The notes beneath the pieces were generated by a model. That model was not told the DNA's origin. It did not search any database and saw only the letters and a list, made by a program, of their open reading frames with translations. 64,000 nucleotides of DNA from Lateolabrax maculatus (Eukaryota > Chordata > Actinopteri > Acropomatiformes > Lateolabracidae), in contig CM062219.1 in the NCBI GenBank assembly GCA_031216445.1, positions 22,164,001 through 22,228,000 on the forward strand. The letters run 5' to 3'. The translations under genes and the position numbers were made by a program. Positions 35,030 to 46,118 of the stretch are shown here, one piece after another; within the stretch, counting starts at the first letter, position 1, and every line of letters starts with the position of its first letter.

Positions 35030-35300
35030 TTGTCGTGTCACTCACTAACGTTACTGTCTGGCGTCTCCTGTGGCTCACAAACCGCCTTCACATACCGAAC
35101 AACGGCTGGATAAAAACCAGGTAAGGCAACAAATGGGCGAAAGTCGTTCACAGTGAATCAGCCCTGGTTATTTCCCAACTGCTGACAATTATAATAAAAG
35201 ACGAAGGTGTTCACCGGTTGCTTCCGCTAGCAGCCGCCATGTTTGGCTGTCTAGCTGTCAAGCCTCGTGCTACATTCACTGCTCCTCGGAAAACACAGAA
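35030..35300. promoter_or_regulatory. Orphan promoter-like region
   Basis: Locally richer in CpG than its surroundings. On the minus strand AACATGGCGGCTGC (around 35240) is a YY1-type/ATG start context. The frame opens M-A-A-A-S-G-S-N and meets a GTGAAC donor-like site after 26 bases. On the plus strand a GTAAGG donor-like site lies at about 35119. No coding exon belonging to either direction was found, and the minus candidate does not join dqx1 coding exon 1 in an open frame. Confidence 0.35.
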
Positions 35301-36107
35301 TGTGTTTTGGGGTCAACGGTTGGACAGATGTTAACCCAACTAGCACCGGCGAAGACGCTCTCTAAATGCCGATTTACCTCATACAGTGTATTTCATCTTT
35401 AATTTTAACTTTTTTATTCTATCTGCTTATTTAATGTATGCATCTTTCAGACATCTTTTGTTTGTACTGCAACAAAATTCAACACTTAAAGTTTATTCAG
35501 TATATTAAGGGTTGCAATGATCCTCTGCTAACTACTTTCAAACTAGCATTAGCCATATGGATCTTAGACGTGGTGCTGCCGTTCTCTTTATACATCCATG
35601 GGTGCTGCACTGGCACCCAGTTCAACGAGTCAGAACAGCCAGTGCAACATACAGTCTTATGTAATTGTGTCTGAGCTGTGGCGCCATCTCAAGGCAGAAA
35701 CCTGGTACCACACAAATCAGCGACCATCGGCTTTAAATTTGTTAACATTAAATTTAAAGCCATTAAATTTAACATATTTTTTCCTCAATAATTTAGTTGA
35801 AGTAAACTAAAAAACTAAAAAAACTATCAAGTGTCAAGATCTACTGATCTACTGGTAGTTTAATCAAATGATTGTGTCTTCACCAAATTGTAGTCAATTA
35901 ACACACTCAGTATCCACATAGTCAAAGTCCAATCACAATTGTCTATTAAATCTGTGAGCTATTGTCCAAATCCTAACATAGACTTGCTTTTTATGACATT
36001 GCATTATTTACAGTATAATTAATATAAATACATAGAACTTATTCACTTCACATTTTGACATGTCATAGCAAGATAAGCACAGGTGTAACTAATAACATTT
36101 CTAATAG
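35301..36107. other. No recognised feature
   Basis: A+T-rich. TTAAATTTAAAGCCATTAAA-type short direct repeats occur near 35730-35780. No gene is seen. Confidence 0.45.
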
Positions 36108-36362
36108 CAGTGGTGGAAAGTATTGTACAATTGAAGCTCATATACTTTATTTGAGTTAATTTCTGCTTTGTACTTCTACTCCAGTGTTGTATATTTGACA
36201 GCTAGGGTTACTACAAATTAAGATTTAAAACTGCATGATGGATTGTTATAGACTACACTACCTCACAGTACAGTACAGTATACTGATAATAATTTAAGTA
36301 ACATTTTGAGGGAAGAAATCGTGTGGTACTGCTACTTTTACTTTAGTAAAGGGTCTGAATAA
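36108..36362 (+). mobile_element. Non-autonomous DNA element R3, copy
   Basis: It starts CAGTGGTGGAAAGTATTGTA, contains TGTACTTCTACTCCAGT and ATATTTGACAGCTAGGGTTA, and ends in TACTTTTACTTTAGTAAAGG. The same words bracket Tc1 copy B. The right terminus is missing. Confidence 0.6.
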
Positions 36363-37027
36363 TAGCATCTTTCCATTAACTTTTGCTGGTTTCAGGGCTC
36401 TGGTATTGTGCATGTGTTTCACTGCCATGGCTCACTGGGACACTTCAACTGAACTAAACCATTGTTGCATGTCTGTTTATTTTTTATAAGGATATGGTTG
36501 AAATGACGAATGAAACTGAACAGGCTAACATTTCATACAGATCCATCTGCTGACTTTTAAGATAAGACAGATAAAGACAAATGCCTAAAAACATCCTTAT
36601 TAGTGTTTTTAGTGTTTCCATTTAGTGTTTATGTGATGGTTTCAGGTGGTAGATGTAGGAAATTAACCTTATTGTTCTATTGCACTCATTGTAAGTACAG
36701 CTAGACAAGAACATCAGCTGTGTTCCTAAAGGGTAAATGTCAATCAATTACAGAAACTTAACTTTTGAAATGGTATGTGGTCCTTTTCAGCTTAGAACAT
36801 TTTATTGTTTTTGAAAAAAAAAAAAAAAACTACAAAAGTACTTGATTTTATTCTTACACACACATTTACATTTGTCTTAAAGTTGTGGAAGGAACATTGA
36901 TTATTGTGAATAGTTGATTGGTTTGTGGTGTTTGACATTGTACAAATACAAAGACGAGTCATAAGACACTATACAGACACTACAGTCCATCTAAGAGGCA
37001 ACAAGGCCTTTCCCATCAACATCATCA
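36363..37027. other. Downstream of thnsl2, no recognised feature
   Basis: Intergenic sequence with an A run near 36818. No gene is seen. Confidence 0.5.
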
Positions 37028-37033
37028 TTTATT
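37028..37033 (-). terminator. thnsl2 poly(A) signal
   Basis: AATAAA on the minus strand, about 105 bases after the thnsl2 stop codon. It is the first such hexamer downstream. Confidence 0.65.
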
Positions 37034-37138
37034 ACATCCAGATAAGGAAAAACATAGTACAGTAGATAAGGACAGGCCATGTGCAGTTCAATGTTCAATT
37101 AGGATTTCTATTTTACAGTATAATAACATCTTTCATAA

Positions 37139-37364
37139 TCAGATGTAGTAGGTCCCTCTGTTTTTCCTGACTGAACTCACAGACTGGATTTTGTCTCTCA
37201 GTCTGTCCTCCCAGTCTGTGCACCAGTTCAGGCTCCGATCCAGGTTCTGGTAACGGGTGGCCAACTTGTTTAATGCCAGCACTGCCTCAGGTAGGTCAAA
37301 AGTCAGACCGGCCCTCTGCACTGCTGCCTGAAACTTGGCTGGAGATGCTGTTGCAACATAACAC
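37139..37364 (-). CDS. thnsl2: thnsl2 coding exon 8 with stop
   Basis: 226 bp after an ATTGCAG acceptor. It encodes A-S-P-A-K-F and the C-terminal helix region, and ends in TGA at 37139-37141. Confidence 0.94.
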
Positions 37365-40300
37365 CTGCAATAAGAATTTTAGTAATTATGTAGAAAACAG
37401 GTTAAGACAGTAGCCGCATACATTTTTTTTTAGTTCACAGGAGTTAGTACACTATGAGGAAGGTGTAAGTGGAAACATATTTGTTTCTGCCAAACAAATA
37501 AAGGTTTATAATTTATACATTTTAATATTCATAATTATGCCAGGACCAGAATTTGTTTCATGGAATTTCTTGCATCTTCAATTACAGTTTTCTATATTTT
37601 CACATGGAGATAGACCATTGGATACCGAACCAAAGAAATTATGGCGGTACAGTAAGTAGTGAACTTTCAAATCAACTGGTAGGTTACGGTATTATGGCTG
37701 GCATTATATTTAATTCAGAAATTAAAGGATTTTATTGTTTACAACTTGTCTGATTATCTGCTTGTGTTTCTTGCCCTGTTGGAACTATTTTTAGTAGTGT
37801 CACTATGTCTTGATGTCAAAGTGAAAGAAGTGATTGCCAAAACTGAGAAAATAAAACACAAGTTGTAATAAACCAGAATCATCCTTTGATTATTCCAGAA
37901 TTCAAGAAATAAGAGGACAGCTTTGTGATAGAAACAGAGTGCCCTTTGGGTGCAGACTCTGCTGTGTGAACTGGCTTGGTGGTACATTTTTTAAGCCACT
38001 CTCACTGTGGGACTCCAGGGATGGCAAAGTTGGTTGGTCAGTCCACCACTTTGGTCCAGATTGAAATATTTACATACACATACAGACAAGTAATAACTTT
38101 GGTGATCCTCTGACTTTCCATCTAGCGCCACCATCTGGTCAAAATTTCAGTTTGGTCAATGACCAAATACTAATGACATCCCCATCAGCCCCAGCTGTAC
38201 TTTGTGTTTAGTGCTAATTAGCACATGAAAGCAGGCTAACAGACTAACTCAAGATGGTGACCATTGTTTGAACATTAGCACCTGTTTTAAATTGACTAGA
38301 TTTGATTTTACTTCATTGGCAGAATATTAACAGTTGTGTGACTTTTTTGTGGTTGGTCTAAAATACTAATAACTAGGTGTGTTTTGGAGCTTTTCAGAAA
38401 AGCTCTTTTCTTCCTCTGGACATTTGCTCTTGCTTAGATATTTCTTTCAGCTCATGCCAGAAAAAAAACACTTCTATTTCCTAAAATTCGAAATGTCTCT
38501 GTTGCAGCCGCTTGTGTACAAGCAAAAATCTGACATTTTTGCTTGTACACAAGTGTTGTTCAAAATACTGTCATTAGGTTTACTTCCTCCTTCCGGCTCA
38601 CCCTTCTCATCCATGTCTTGCAGTAAAGTTAGGTATGTCTTGTGTGTATATGACTAAATAGACAAATGTTTGACCTGTTGAGCCTGGCGCTGTGAGGACA
38701 GTGGTAGTGATGCCATACGGCCACAGCTGTGTGTGGACACAGCAAATACTGGTTTTCCTCCCAGCATCTCCTCATGGTCTCCAGGATCCCTTCATCAGTC
38801 ACTGTTCCAGTTGATAAAACTTGTGACAACTAGAGGTAAAACAGAGGGAAAGATCATAGAACTATTATGGTGGTAGATGAGGTGTGGCACACCTGGATGT
38901 ATACAGTAGGTGCAGTAAATGTTTAATGACTGGTACCAGTTTGCGGTGGTTTTCAGGCAGAGAGTGTCTATGTGATTGTTGAAACGCCTCCATCATGTTC
39001 TTAACTGAAGCTCCATCTCTGCCTAGCAGCAGCCAGAACACTCGCTCCATGTTGTACGGGTCCTGCAGGCCAAAAATCAAACAGTGTGACACAGCATCCT
39101 GAATGACCACGTGTCAATAAAACTTTTAATTTGTTATGGCTTTACTTGGATGGTGAACATTTCAATTAATAAATGAATGCCTAACGCCATATGGATGGCA
39201 ACTTGGGTGGATGGGTCAGTCATTTTGTGCCACAGTTTTGACCAGAACAAGATATCTTAACAACTACTGGCCAGTTTGCCAGTAACTTGGTATGGAAATT
39301 AATTGTCCCCAGAGGGTGAATCCTAATGTTTTTATTCTATATGATAATACTAGGCATAACATAATTATTAGTATTTTTGTTCCATTATTGTATAATGAAC
39401 ACTGAATTTCTATGTTTTTCAAGCTGAACTTTAGAACTTCAGTTATGTTAACTTCTCACTTGTTTTTCTTCACTGTGAGTCAATGTAAGGCAGAAGCTTC
39501 ATCCAGATGTCCTTAAAGATAAGGTTCAGCAATATCCTCTTTCGCAAGGGGTTATTAGCAGTGCTGCCGTAATTATCTACAATGTAAGTTTTAATTTATA
39601 GTTACGCATTGGATTTTACCCACTGATATCAACAAATCAGAGCGACAATGGGCAACGCACGTTCTTATAGAACTGGAGTGTGATCTTATAAAAAGTAAAC
39701 TATTACTACTAGTAATCATCTCTAAACATCTCATTGACATGAGCAATTATAACTACAGACTTTATAACTGTGTTACCTGGATGTCTATGGCAGGGGCCAA
39801 AGTTTGTGTGACATTAGCTGCCATGGAAAAGTCACCAGTGGTTACCATCCTGTGCACTATGTCATTAGAATTCACCATAGCCACCAGCTTCACAGGCAAT
39901 CCCATCTGCTTTACAATGAATCCAGCTGAGACACAGACAGACAGACAGGACAGAGGGACAAAACATTTTCATGAGCCTTTTATCAAGAGAGAAGCATCTT
40001 TGTTCATCAGTGTTATGATAATTTTGGAAAAAAGTGATACATTTGCTGCCAAAAGGATTAATGACTTCATTAAATTATGCAGATCAAAGTTTAAGATACA
40101 AGGATACAAGGTTAACGTCATAAAAGGTTATTATATATAATTATTGTCAAACAACCCATTGTTTGCAACACCATTGTTAATGGTGGAGTGTGGAGGATAA
40201 GTTGAGGAGTCTTAAAGCCTGACAAAAGAAGCTACAGCAGTCTGGTAGTACGACAGCGTCAGCAGGGTGAACAGGCTGTTGCTGGGGTGGGTATGGTCTT

Positions 40301-43300
40301 TTAATATTAATTAATAATCCTTTGGGCTCTGCACAGGTGGCTGACTCTTTGTTGAGGAGATCAAAGTGAGCATATTTCCTGTGCATACCTTGCATTAACA
40401 TGTGCCTTATATTCATAGTGAGATTGTTTTAATATGTTTTAAGTCTGTTTATTGGAGTTAAGGATAAGGACAAGGACAAGTAGTGTGTACATTAAATAAC
40501 ATAGAGGCAAGATAAAGTAATGTCCAGTTAAAATCATCTTAGAACAAGCAGCACTCTTAAAAAGGAGAAATAAAATGGTATACATTTAAGTAATAAATAT
40601 TCTTCAGGATTAGAAGAACAAACTAGCATTGGCAACAACAGTGATCCCAAAGACATGTGAATGTGACACTCCACGAATAGGATCTTATAACATCTAGTCA
40701 AGTACATGGGGCATACCTGTCAATTCAATGCAGCTGGGATGTAGACCGTATGTTGAGAAGCAGTTTCCAGATGTTTAGGAAGACTGTCTGATCTAATGAC
40801 ATTATATGCATTAACATATAATAATATATAATATTTCATTTTTTTTATGCGACAATGTTTTTGTAATTAATTAATCTAAATTAACCACGTTAATTTGACA
40901 GCCCTAATATATATATACAGTAGGCTTCAGCGCAGCCCCGTATATCTTAAGGTGAGAAGGAAGCAGAGCTTACCAGCATAATTATTTCCCCATTGGTTCT
41001 CACCAAGTCCAGCCCTCCTGCGCTGTGATTGGCTAGTACTCATTACTTCAACGCATCTTCTGATTGGGTGCTATGTGCCGTGTAAGTTGAACTTTTGTGT
41101 GGCTCGTAACCAGATCCATGCTAGTAACTGTAACAACAGTCCCAACACTAGCAACACTTACACTATGTAGCATGGAAAAACAAGCTAAGCGAAAAGGAGG
41201 GGTCTAAAAAGTAAGAGATAAAAAACAGTAAGCGTTAGAAGTAGAGGCAGCCAAATATAAAAAAATAAGTCACTTGTTCTGTGTGTGAACCTCAACAAGC
41301 ACCTGGCTATTGAGTCTGGCAACAGTGCCAGTGGCAATGGTCATGAACCAGCTGGTAAGAATAACATTACTCATGCAGATGTATAATAAACTGAACATAA
41401 CTACATTTTGTAGCCAGGTTCTATGTGCATCATTATTTTACAATCTTTTAAACAGTAGGTTAGGCTACTGTACAGTGGTGCTCAGTAGGCTTTAAAAATG
41501 TCTGAGTTCCCATTTTATAGAATAAAAGATTAAGGTACATTGTACAAAGAATAATGCAAAAGCAAATAACAAATACAAATGTCAAACACAAGTGCTGAAA
41601 AAGAAGTCCTTTAAGTGTGCAAATACTCAAACTAAAGGCGAAAATGTATTAATCAGAAGATTGATTTCTAGGGGAGTAATAATTTAATCCGATTCTCTTC
41701 CAGCAGTATTCAGCCCACCTGCAATGTTTCCCGCACCTCCAGTGGGCACCACAACCTCCAGCTCAGGCAGGTCTCCATCAGCCTTTGCCTGCTCCATACC
41801 ACTGAGCTCCAGGTAAGCATATATGAAGTGGGCAAGCTGGATCATGACTCTACACCAGTTGACTGAGTTGAGGCTCATGAGGCTATGAGACCTGACCAGC
41901 TCCTGATCAGCAAACAGACGGCGCAGAGGCTGGTCTATGTCATCTGAGCTGCCGTCCGCTACAAAGGTAAAAACACACTCTATTTGACTGCAAAAAGTTG
42001 TTACAAAAATAAATTGTGTTTTTTTGGTTGAAGAACAGCCATTCGCCCTTTGGTGTCTTTAGGTTCACCTGCAAACACATGGACATTATCCTCCAGGCAG
42101 GTGATCATGTGTTTCTCTTGGACTGGAGTGACACGTCCTCGGGGGTAAACCACCACCACATCCAACCCACAGAGACCTTTTGCACTCTGGATGGCCGAGC
42201 CACCTGTGTCTCCAGATGTACCTGGAGAAGAAAACCACAAGTGGACTGATTCAGATTCATTACATTTATCATCTATGATACTATATACAGTATGATTTTT
42301 TGTATAGTCTTGGTACTTCTTGCTTCTTCTAGAGAGCATACCTGTGTTAGTAAACACTGTGATAATCACAGTGATGACTCTTCAGCCCCATATATTAATC
42401 TCCTCTGGCTGAAATGCCACTTTTCTGATGTTTTCTTTTCAGTTTCCAAATTGTCTCTTTTCTGTCTATTCTATGGTGTCTACACTCTATAAACACTCCT
42501 GTTTATGGGTCTAATACAGAAATGACAAAATGGCATCCACAACTTATCAAAACCATCTCTGCTTAATTTGAGGTTTAATTTGTCCTTAAGGACCATGTGG
42601 GTTAGGGTTAAGGGTTACATTATACCTTATATTATCATAATATGTTTCTATATTATCATAAGGACACATTATATATCCTACCATTCATATGCCAATGATA
42701 CACAGTTGTACATTTCATTTCCTCTGATGATCTCAGTCCTGTTAACAAATTACTAAAATGTATTGATGACATTACTAGCTGGATTTCCAGAAACCTTCTA
42801 CAGCTGAATACAGACAAGACTGATATACTCATAGTTGGTCCTAAAAATCAGAGACAGAAAATTAATTCTCACTTGTCATTGCTGTTTCTGAAATACAGTG
42901 AGCAAGTCAGAAACCTTGGCATTATTATTATATGTTGCTGTAGCGCTATGATGCACCGTGATAAAGTCAGCTGGACAGATCAGTGCAGTGCACACAGTTA
43001 AATATTACTCTTATCACCACCATCATATGCTTCGGACGGGGCAAACTGCACCTACCAGCCAGAAGGTGCATATCATGTATTATCATTGATAGATTAACAA
43101 TAATAAACACCTGGTTAACGTTGTAAAACGTAAGTTAAAAAGAAGTCAGTGTTGACAAAAACAAACAGCAGTCTCCTGGGTGAAAGTCCTGTGTTTGAGC
43201 TATCACACCACGCTGGCCTATATACTACATCACAAGACTTTAATGGCTCATCACAACATTACTGCTTGAAGTCACAGCAGCCTGGTGGCAGTAGACATGT

Positions 43301-46109
43301 CAGCTTTGATCATCACTGCTCCTCCCGGTGGATAGATAAAGCATTCAGGTTGTTCAGGTGAACGTTTGTGTGTTTGGTTGTTTAAACACACATTTTAGCA
43401 TGGCAGTTCCATCTTTGGTTCTGTCAGTCCAACAGTGATGCTTGCCAGACACACTTTCTTTCTTTTCATCATTAACAGAAAATCTTCAAATTTTTGTATC
43501 TTCAATTTTCAAGCACAGCAGGGTACAGCTCTCCTGCCATGGAAACATCATAAATTGGAATGGGATGTGCACAGCCCAGGACAGGAGGGCTCTGAAGCGG
43601 TAGATTAAAACTGTACATATCGGTTCGGTGAAATGCCTGTGCAGAGCCCAAAGGATATTAAAAGACCAAACCCACACCAGCAACAGCCTGTCCATCCTGC
43701 TGCAGTCTGGCAAGCGATGCAGACGTATCCGCTGTCGTACCACCAGACTACAGAGCAGCTACTTTCTCCTTTAAGTTAAAAGAGGCTAATGGCCAGATTC
43801 TTCTGATATTCTCAAGTCCCTTGCAGAAAGAGGAAAGCTTAGGCTTCCACTTCCAAGCCAAGACCCAGCCTGTGGCCTCCTGTGTTGATGTTCTTGCCAT
43901 CAACAGGGCCAGACAGGGTCTGAGGGGGAGTTTTACACCTGCTCTAAGTGTCTGGGTGTAACCAACACCAACAAGGCTATTTTTCACTTAAGCCTTGGCA
44001 GAAATTATAAATTATATATTTTTCTTTGTGTGTAGCATGGAGGGGGACTCCATGTCATTGCGGAATCCTGTGACAATAATGACAATAAAACCTTGAACAT
44101 AATGGTAATAACCCTGGTAATGTTGGTGATGTGTATATACTTTTGTAAGTTCAAGGTTCATTTGTCATTTTACAACACATGGTTGTAAAGTTAAATTAAA
44201 GTTTTAGCACCTTCATGCTACACACACATAGGACATACAAATAATTAAATATGTATACGGATAAGGGTTAGTTACGGATAGGTTTTGACTGGATTGAGTG
44301 CATGTTTAAAGCCTGTAACCAAGGTTAAGTCAGTCTGAGAATCATGGAATCAAACAAAGAAGAATGGTAAGACTCCCAACTGTTACTGCAAGAAGAGATG
44401 GCTCAAACAAAAAACGGAAATCAGTTATCTGACTTTCTACATAACAGTAGTTTATTTGAGGACTTTCAGTCATGATTTAGGATGCATATAGCACAGAGAC
44501 AGCCCTGGTGAAAGTGACAATTGACCTTCTGATTGCATCAGACAAAGGATTTGTCTCTGTACTTGTTTTGTTAGATTTTAGTACCGCATTCAAAACCATT
44601 GACCATCAGATCCTATTCCAGATACTGGAGCAGTTCCACAAGGTTCTGTGCTTGGACCATTTTTATTCACCTTCTATGTGCTTCCATTAGCAATATTATT
44701 AGGAAATGCTCCATAAACTTTCAATGCTATGCAGATTATACTCAATTATATTTATCGATAAAGCCAGATCAAACCGATCAGTTAGCCAAACTTTAGGCAT
44801 ACATTAACGACATAAAAAACTGGATGACCTGCAATTTTCTGCTGTTAAACTGTTAAACAAAACTGAAGTGAATTGTACAGCTGCGAGATACATTATCTAT
44901 AGATATAGTTACTCTAGATGGCATTGCCCTGGCCTCCAGCACCACTGTAAGGAATCTAGGTTTAACCAGGATATTGATCAGGATATATCCTTTAACTCCA
45001 TATAAAACAAACTTCAAGTACTGCCTTCTTTCACCTATGTAACATTATAAAAATCAGGCATATCCTGTCTCAAAAAGACACAGGAAAACTAGTCCATGCA
45101 TTTGTTATTATTATTGGGCTGCCCTGATAGGCCATGATCAGCTGATGTTGCTGGGATTGTGAGCTGAGCTTGACTCCATGGCCTGCCTGAACTAACACAA
45201 TGTTGCTTATGTTTTATGTCAGATATTTCCTTTAACATTTACCTCTTTATGTTGTAGACCAGGTGAAAAAATGTTGCAAGCTGCACTTTTATCACAAGGC
45301 ATTACAGGTATTAGTTCTTACCAACAAGAACAGTAGCTCTGAGATTCTCTTTGCGTAGGAAGTAGTTGAGGAAGCGCACCGTGCAAGTCATAGCCAGGTC
45401 CTTAAAGGCCAGTGTGTCCCCATGGAAGAGCTCCATGACTGACAGACCCTCCTTCAAACGGGCAATTCTGACCACCTCAGGCACTGAGAAACCAGACAGA
45501 GCTTCACCCACTAGGACTGGGACAGCGAAAAAGGATGAAAGAGAAGAAATCATATTCTTGACATTTACAGCTGTTATTGAATATGTTTGCAGTGTTTTAA
45601 TATATGATTCTTGGTTTTATTTGATTGCTCCTTTCTCATTTTAAAAAGTCTCTCTGCCTTATGTCTTCAATTAGTTAACTTTCAATTTTAATAGACAACA
45701 CTTTTGCAACTTTTAATGTGCCTCTTTGTCACTTTAATCATGTGTACTTTACATTTTTGCAGACCAGTTTTGAATGCATGTTATATGGTTAATTATTCTC
45801 CTTGTATTTATGTCTATGGAATAAACCAATCATTCCTTAATATCAACTGACATGTTATGATGATAGTGAATATTTCACCAGCTTACCCTCCAGGTCCTCT
45901 CTTTTGATCAGATTAGTAGGGATGAACAGTGAGGCAACCTCCACCACCAGTTTGGTGTAGGGCAGCTCCCTCCAGCCCTTCAAGGTGTCTGGGCTCAGCA
46001 CAGGCAAACTCTCCGGCATGAACATCCCCCCGTCTGGAGCATAACCTGAAAACAGCACACTCCGGAAGTCCCATCCATGGACCCCACCCCGAGTACTGCA
46101 GTACTGCAT
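37139..46109 (-). CDS. thnsl2: thnsl2: threonine synthase-like 2 (whole gene, 8 coding exons)
   Basis: A PLP-dependent enzyme of the threonine synthase family. Animal THNSL2 is reported to be a phospho-lyase that acts on O-phosphohomoserine and phosphothreonine, not a true threonine synthase. Exons: 46109-45887, 45516-45322, 42221-42069, 41958-41719, 39925-39777, 39062-38937, 38829-38675, 37364-37139. All have GT-AG boundaries and the phases agree, giving 488 residues and a TGA; human THNSL2 is 484. Visible: N-terminal S-T-R-G and L-F-S-G-Y-A-P-D-G-G, T-L-A-F-K-D-L with the PLP lysine at residue 113, T-S-G-D-T-G, the glycine-rich phosphate loop P-T-G-G-A-G-N, and P-Y-N-M-E-R-V-F. An acceptor 9 bases before the ATG (exon edge 46118) implies an upstream non-coding exon. 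No defect was found. Confidence 0.97.
37365..38024. other. thnsl2 intron 7, left part, no recognised feature
   Basis: Intron sequence. The small open frames at 37553-37753 (plus) and 37754-37987 (minus) show no domain. Confidence 0.5.
38025..38300 (+). repeat. Dispersed repeat R4, part
   Basis: CCACTTTGGTCCAGATTGAA, CTTTGGTGATCCTCTGACTT, TAGCGCCACCATCTGGT and TTAGTGCTAATTAGCACATG in this order match a dispersed repeat I associate with percomorph fish. The related fragment at 39230-39335 carries the CCCCAGAGGGTGAATCCTAA part. The family assignment is from memory. Confidence 0.45.
38511..38553. repeat. Perfect 19-bp inverted repeat (hairpin)
   Basis: Arms CTTGTGTACAAGCAAAAAT and its exact complement flank a 5-base loop, within thnsl2 intron 7. 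Confidence 0.95.
38675..38829 (-). CDS. thnsl2: thnsl2 coding exon 7
   Basis: 155 bp between a CCTCTAG acceptor and a GTCAAA donor. It encodes N-Q-Y-L-L-C-P-H-T-A-V-A, strongly conserved in THNSL2. Confidence 0.94.
38937..39062 (-). CDS. thnsl2: thnsl2 coding exon 6
   Basis: 126 bp, phase 0 at both ends, between a CCTGCAG acceptor and a GTACCA donor. It begins D-P-Y-N-M-E-R-V-F-W. Confidence 0.94.
39230..39335 (+). repeat. Dispersed repeat R4, part
   Basis: It holds ACCAGAACAAGATATC, CAACTACTGG and GTCCCCAGAGGGTGAATCC. It lies in the thnsl2 intron between coding exons 5 and 6. Confidence 0.4.
39777..39925 (-). CDS. thnsl2: thnsl2 coding exon 5
   Basis: 149 bp between a GTCTCAG acceptor and a GTAACA donor, ending in phase 0. 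It encodes V-N-S-N-D-I-V-H-R and T-G-D-F-S, conserved in the family. Confidence 0.94.
40180..40420 (-). mobile_element. LINE 3' fragment, degenerate
   Basis: The minus strand reads, with stops, like the LINE ORF2 tail (H-P-S-N-S-L-F-T-L-L-T-L then S-Y-Y-Q-T-A). It also carries the GATCAAAGTGAGCATA word shared with 2850-2865. It lies in thnsl2 intron 4. Confidence 0.5.
40770..40915. mobile_element. hAT-like MITE fragment
   Basis: The right end AACCACGTTAATTTGACAGC-CCTA matches the terminus of the complete element at 47626-47957. The left terminus is not seen. Confidence 0.55.
40930..41290 (+). mobile_element. Possible hAT transposase 5' relic
   Basis: A reading from ATG at 41172 gives M-E-K-Q-A-K-R-K-G-G, a stop, then K-V-R-D-K-K and A-K-Y-K-K-I-S-H-L-F, reminiscent of the basic N-terminus of TTF-type hAT transposases. 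Two stops interrupt it. This is weak evidence. Confidence 0.3.
41719..41958 (-). CDS. thnsl2: thnsl2 coding exon 4
   Basis: 240 bp between a TTGTAG acceptor and a GTGGGC donor. It encodes L-M-S-L-N-S-V-N-W and the glycine-rich P-T-G-G-A-G-N-I-A loop. Confidence 0.95.
42069..42221 (-). CDS. thnsl2: thnsl2 coding exon 3
   Basis: 153 bp between a TTCTCCAG acceptor and a GTGAAC donor. It completes the glycine before T-S-G-D-T-G-G-S-A, the substrate/PLP phosphate-binding turn. Confidence 0.95.
42640..42940 (+). mobile_element. LINE reverse-transcriptase fragment, third family
   Basis: It reads, across frames, Y-A-N-D-T-Q-L-Y-I-S-F-P-L (from Y-A-D-D) and then S-W-I-S-R-N-L-L-Q-L-N-T-D-K-T-D-I-L-I-V-G. 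It is distinct from the families at 25.4 and 31.1 kb. Only about 300 bases survive, in thnsl2 intron 2. Confidence 0.75.
43660..44100 (+). mobile_element. LINE 3' end fragment
   Basis: It has a coding relic with L-Q-S-G-K-R-C-R-R-I-R-C-R-T-T-R-L, typical of the end of LINE ORF2. A 3' UTR then ends CATGTCATTGCGG, ACAATAATGACAATAAAACC. It lies in thnsl2 intron 2. Confidence 0.7.
44425..45120 (+). mobile_element. LINE family 2 fragment (RT region)
   Basis: It matches 31350-32160 with many differences: GACAAAGGATTTGTCTCTGT, GTTCCACAAGGTTCTGTGCT, and a Y-A-D-D codon set changed to Y-A-D-Y. An internal segment of the RT is missing. It lies in thnsl2 intron 2. Confidence 0.82.
45322..45516 (-). CDS. 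thnsl2: thnsl2 coding exon 2 (PLP lysine)
   Basis: 195 bp between a TCCCAG acceptor and a GTAAGA donor, phase 1 to phase 1. It carries H-G-D-T-L-A-F-K-D-L; the lysine is the expected Schiff-base residue. Confidence 0.95.
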
Positions 46110-46118
46110 TGGACAAAC
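45887..46118 (-). CDS. thnsl2: thnsl2 coding exon 1 with start codon
   Basis: The acceptor TTACAG lies before 46118; 9 non-coding bases precede the ATG at 46109, and the GTAAGC donor is at 45886. It encodes residues 1-74 and leaves one base for the next codon. Confidence 0.94.

Noticed and set aside
35217..35242. Distant first coding exon of dqx1 (M-A-A-A-S-G-S-N on the minus strand)
   Set aside because: Joining it to the acceptor at 21856 in its phase gives an immediate stop codon; a non-coding role remains possible.
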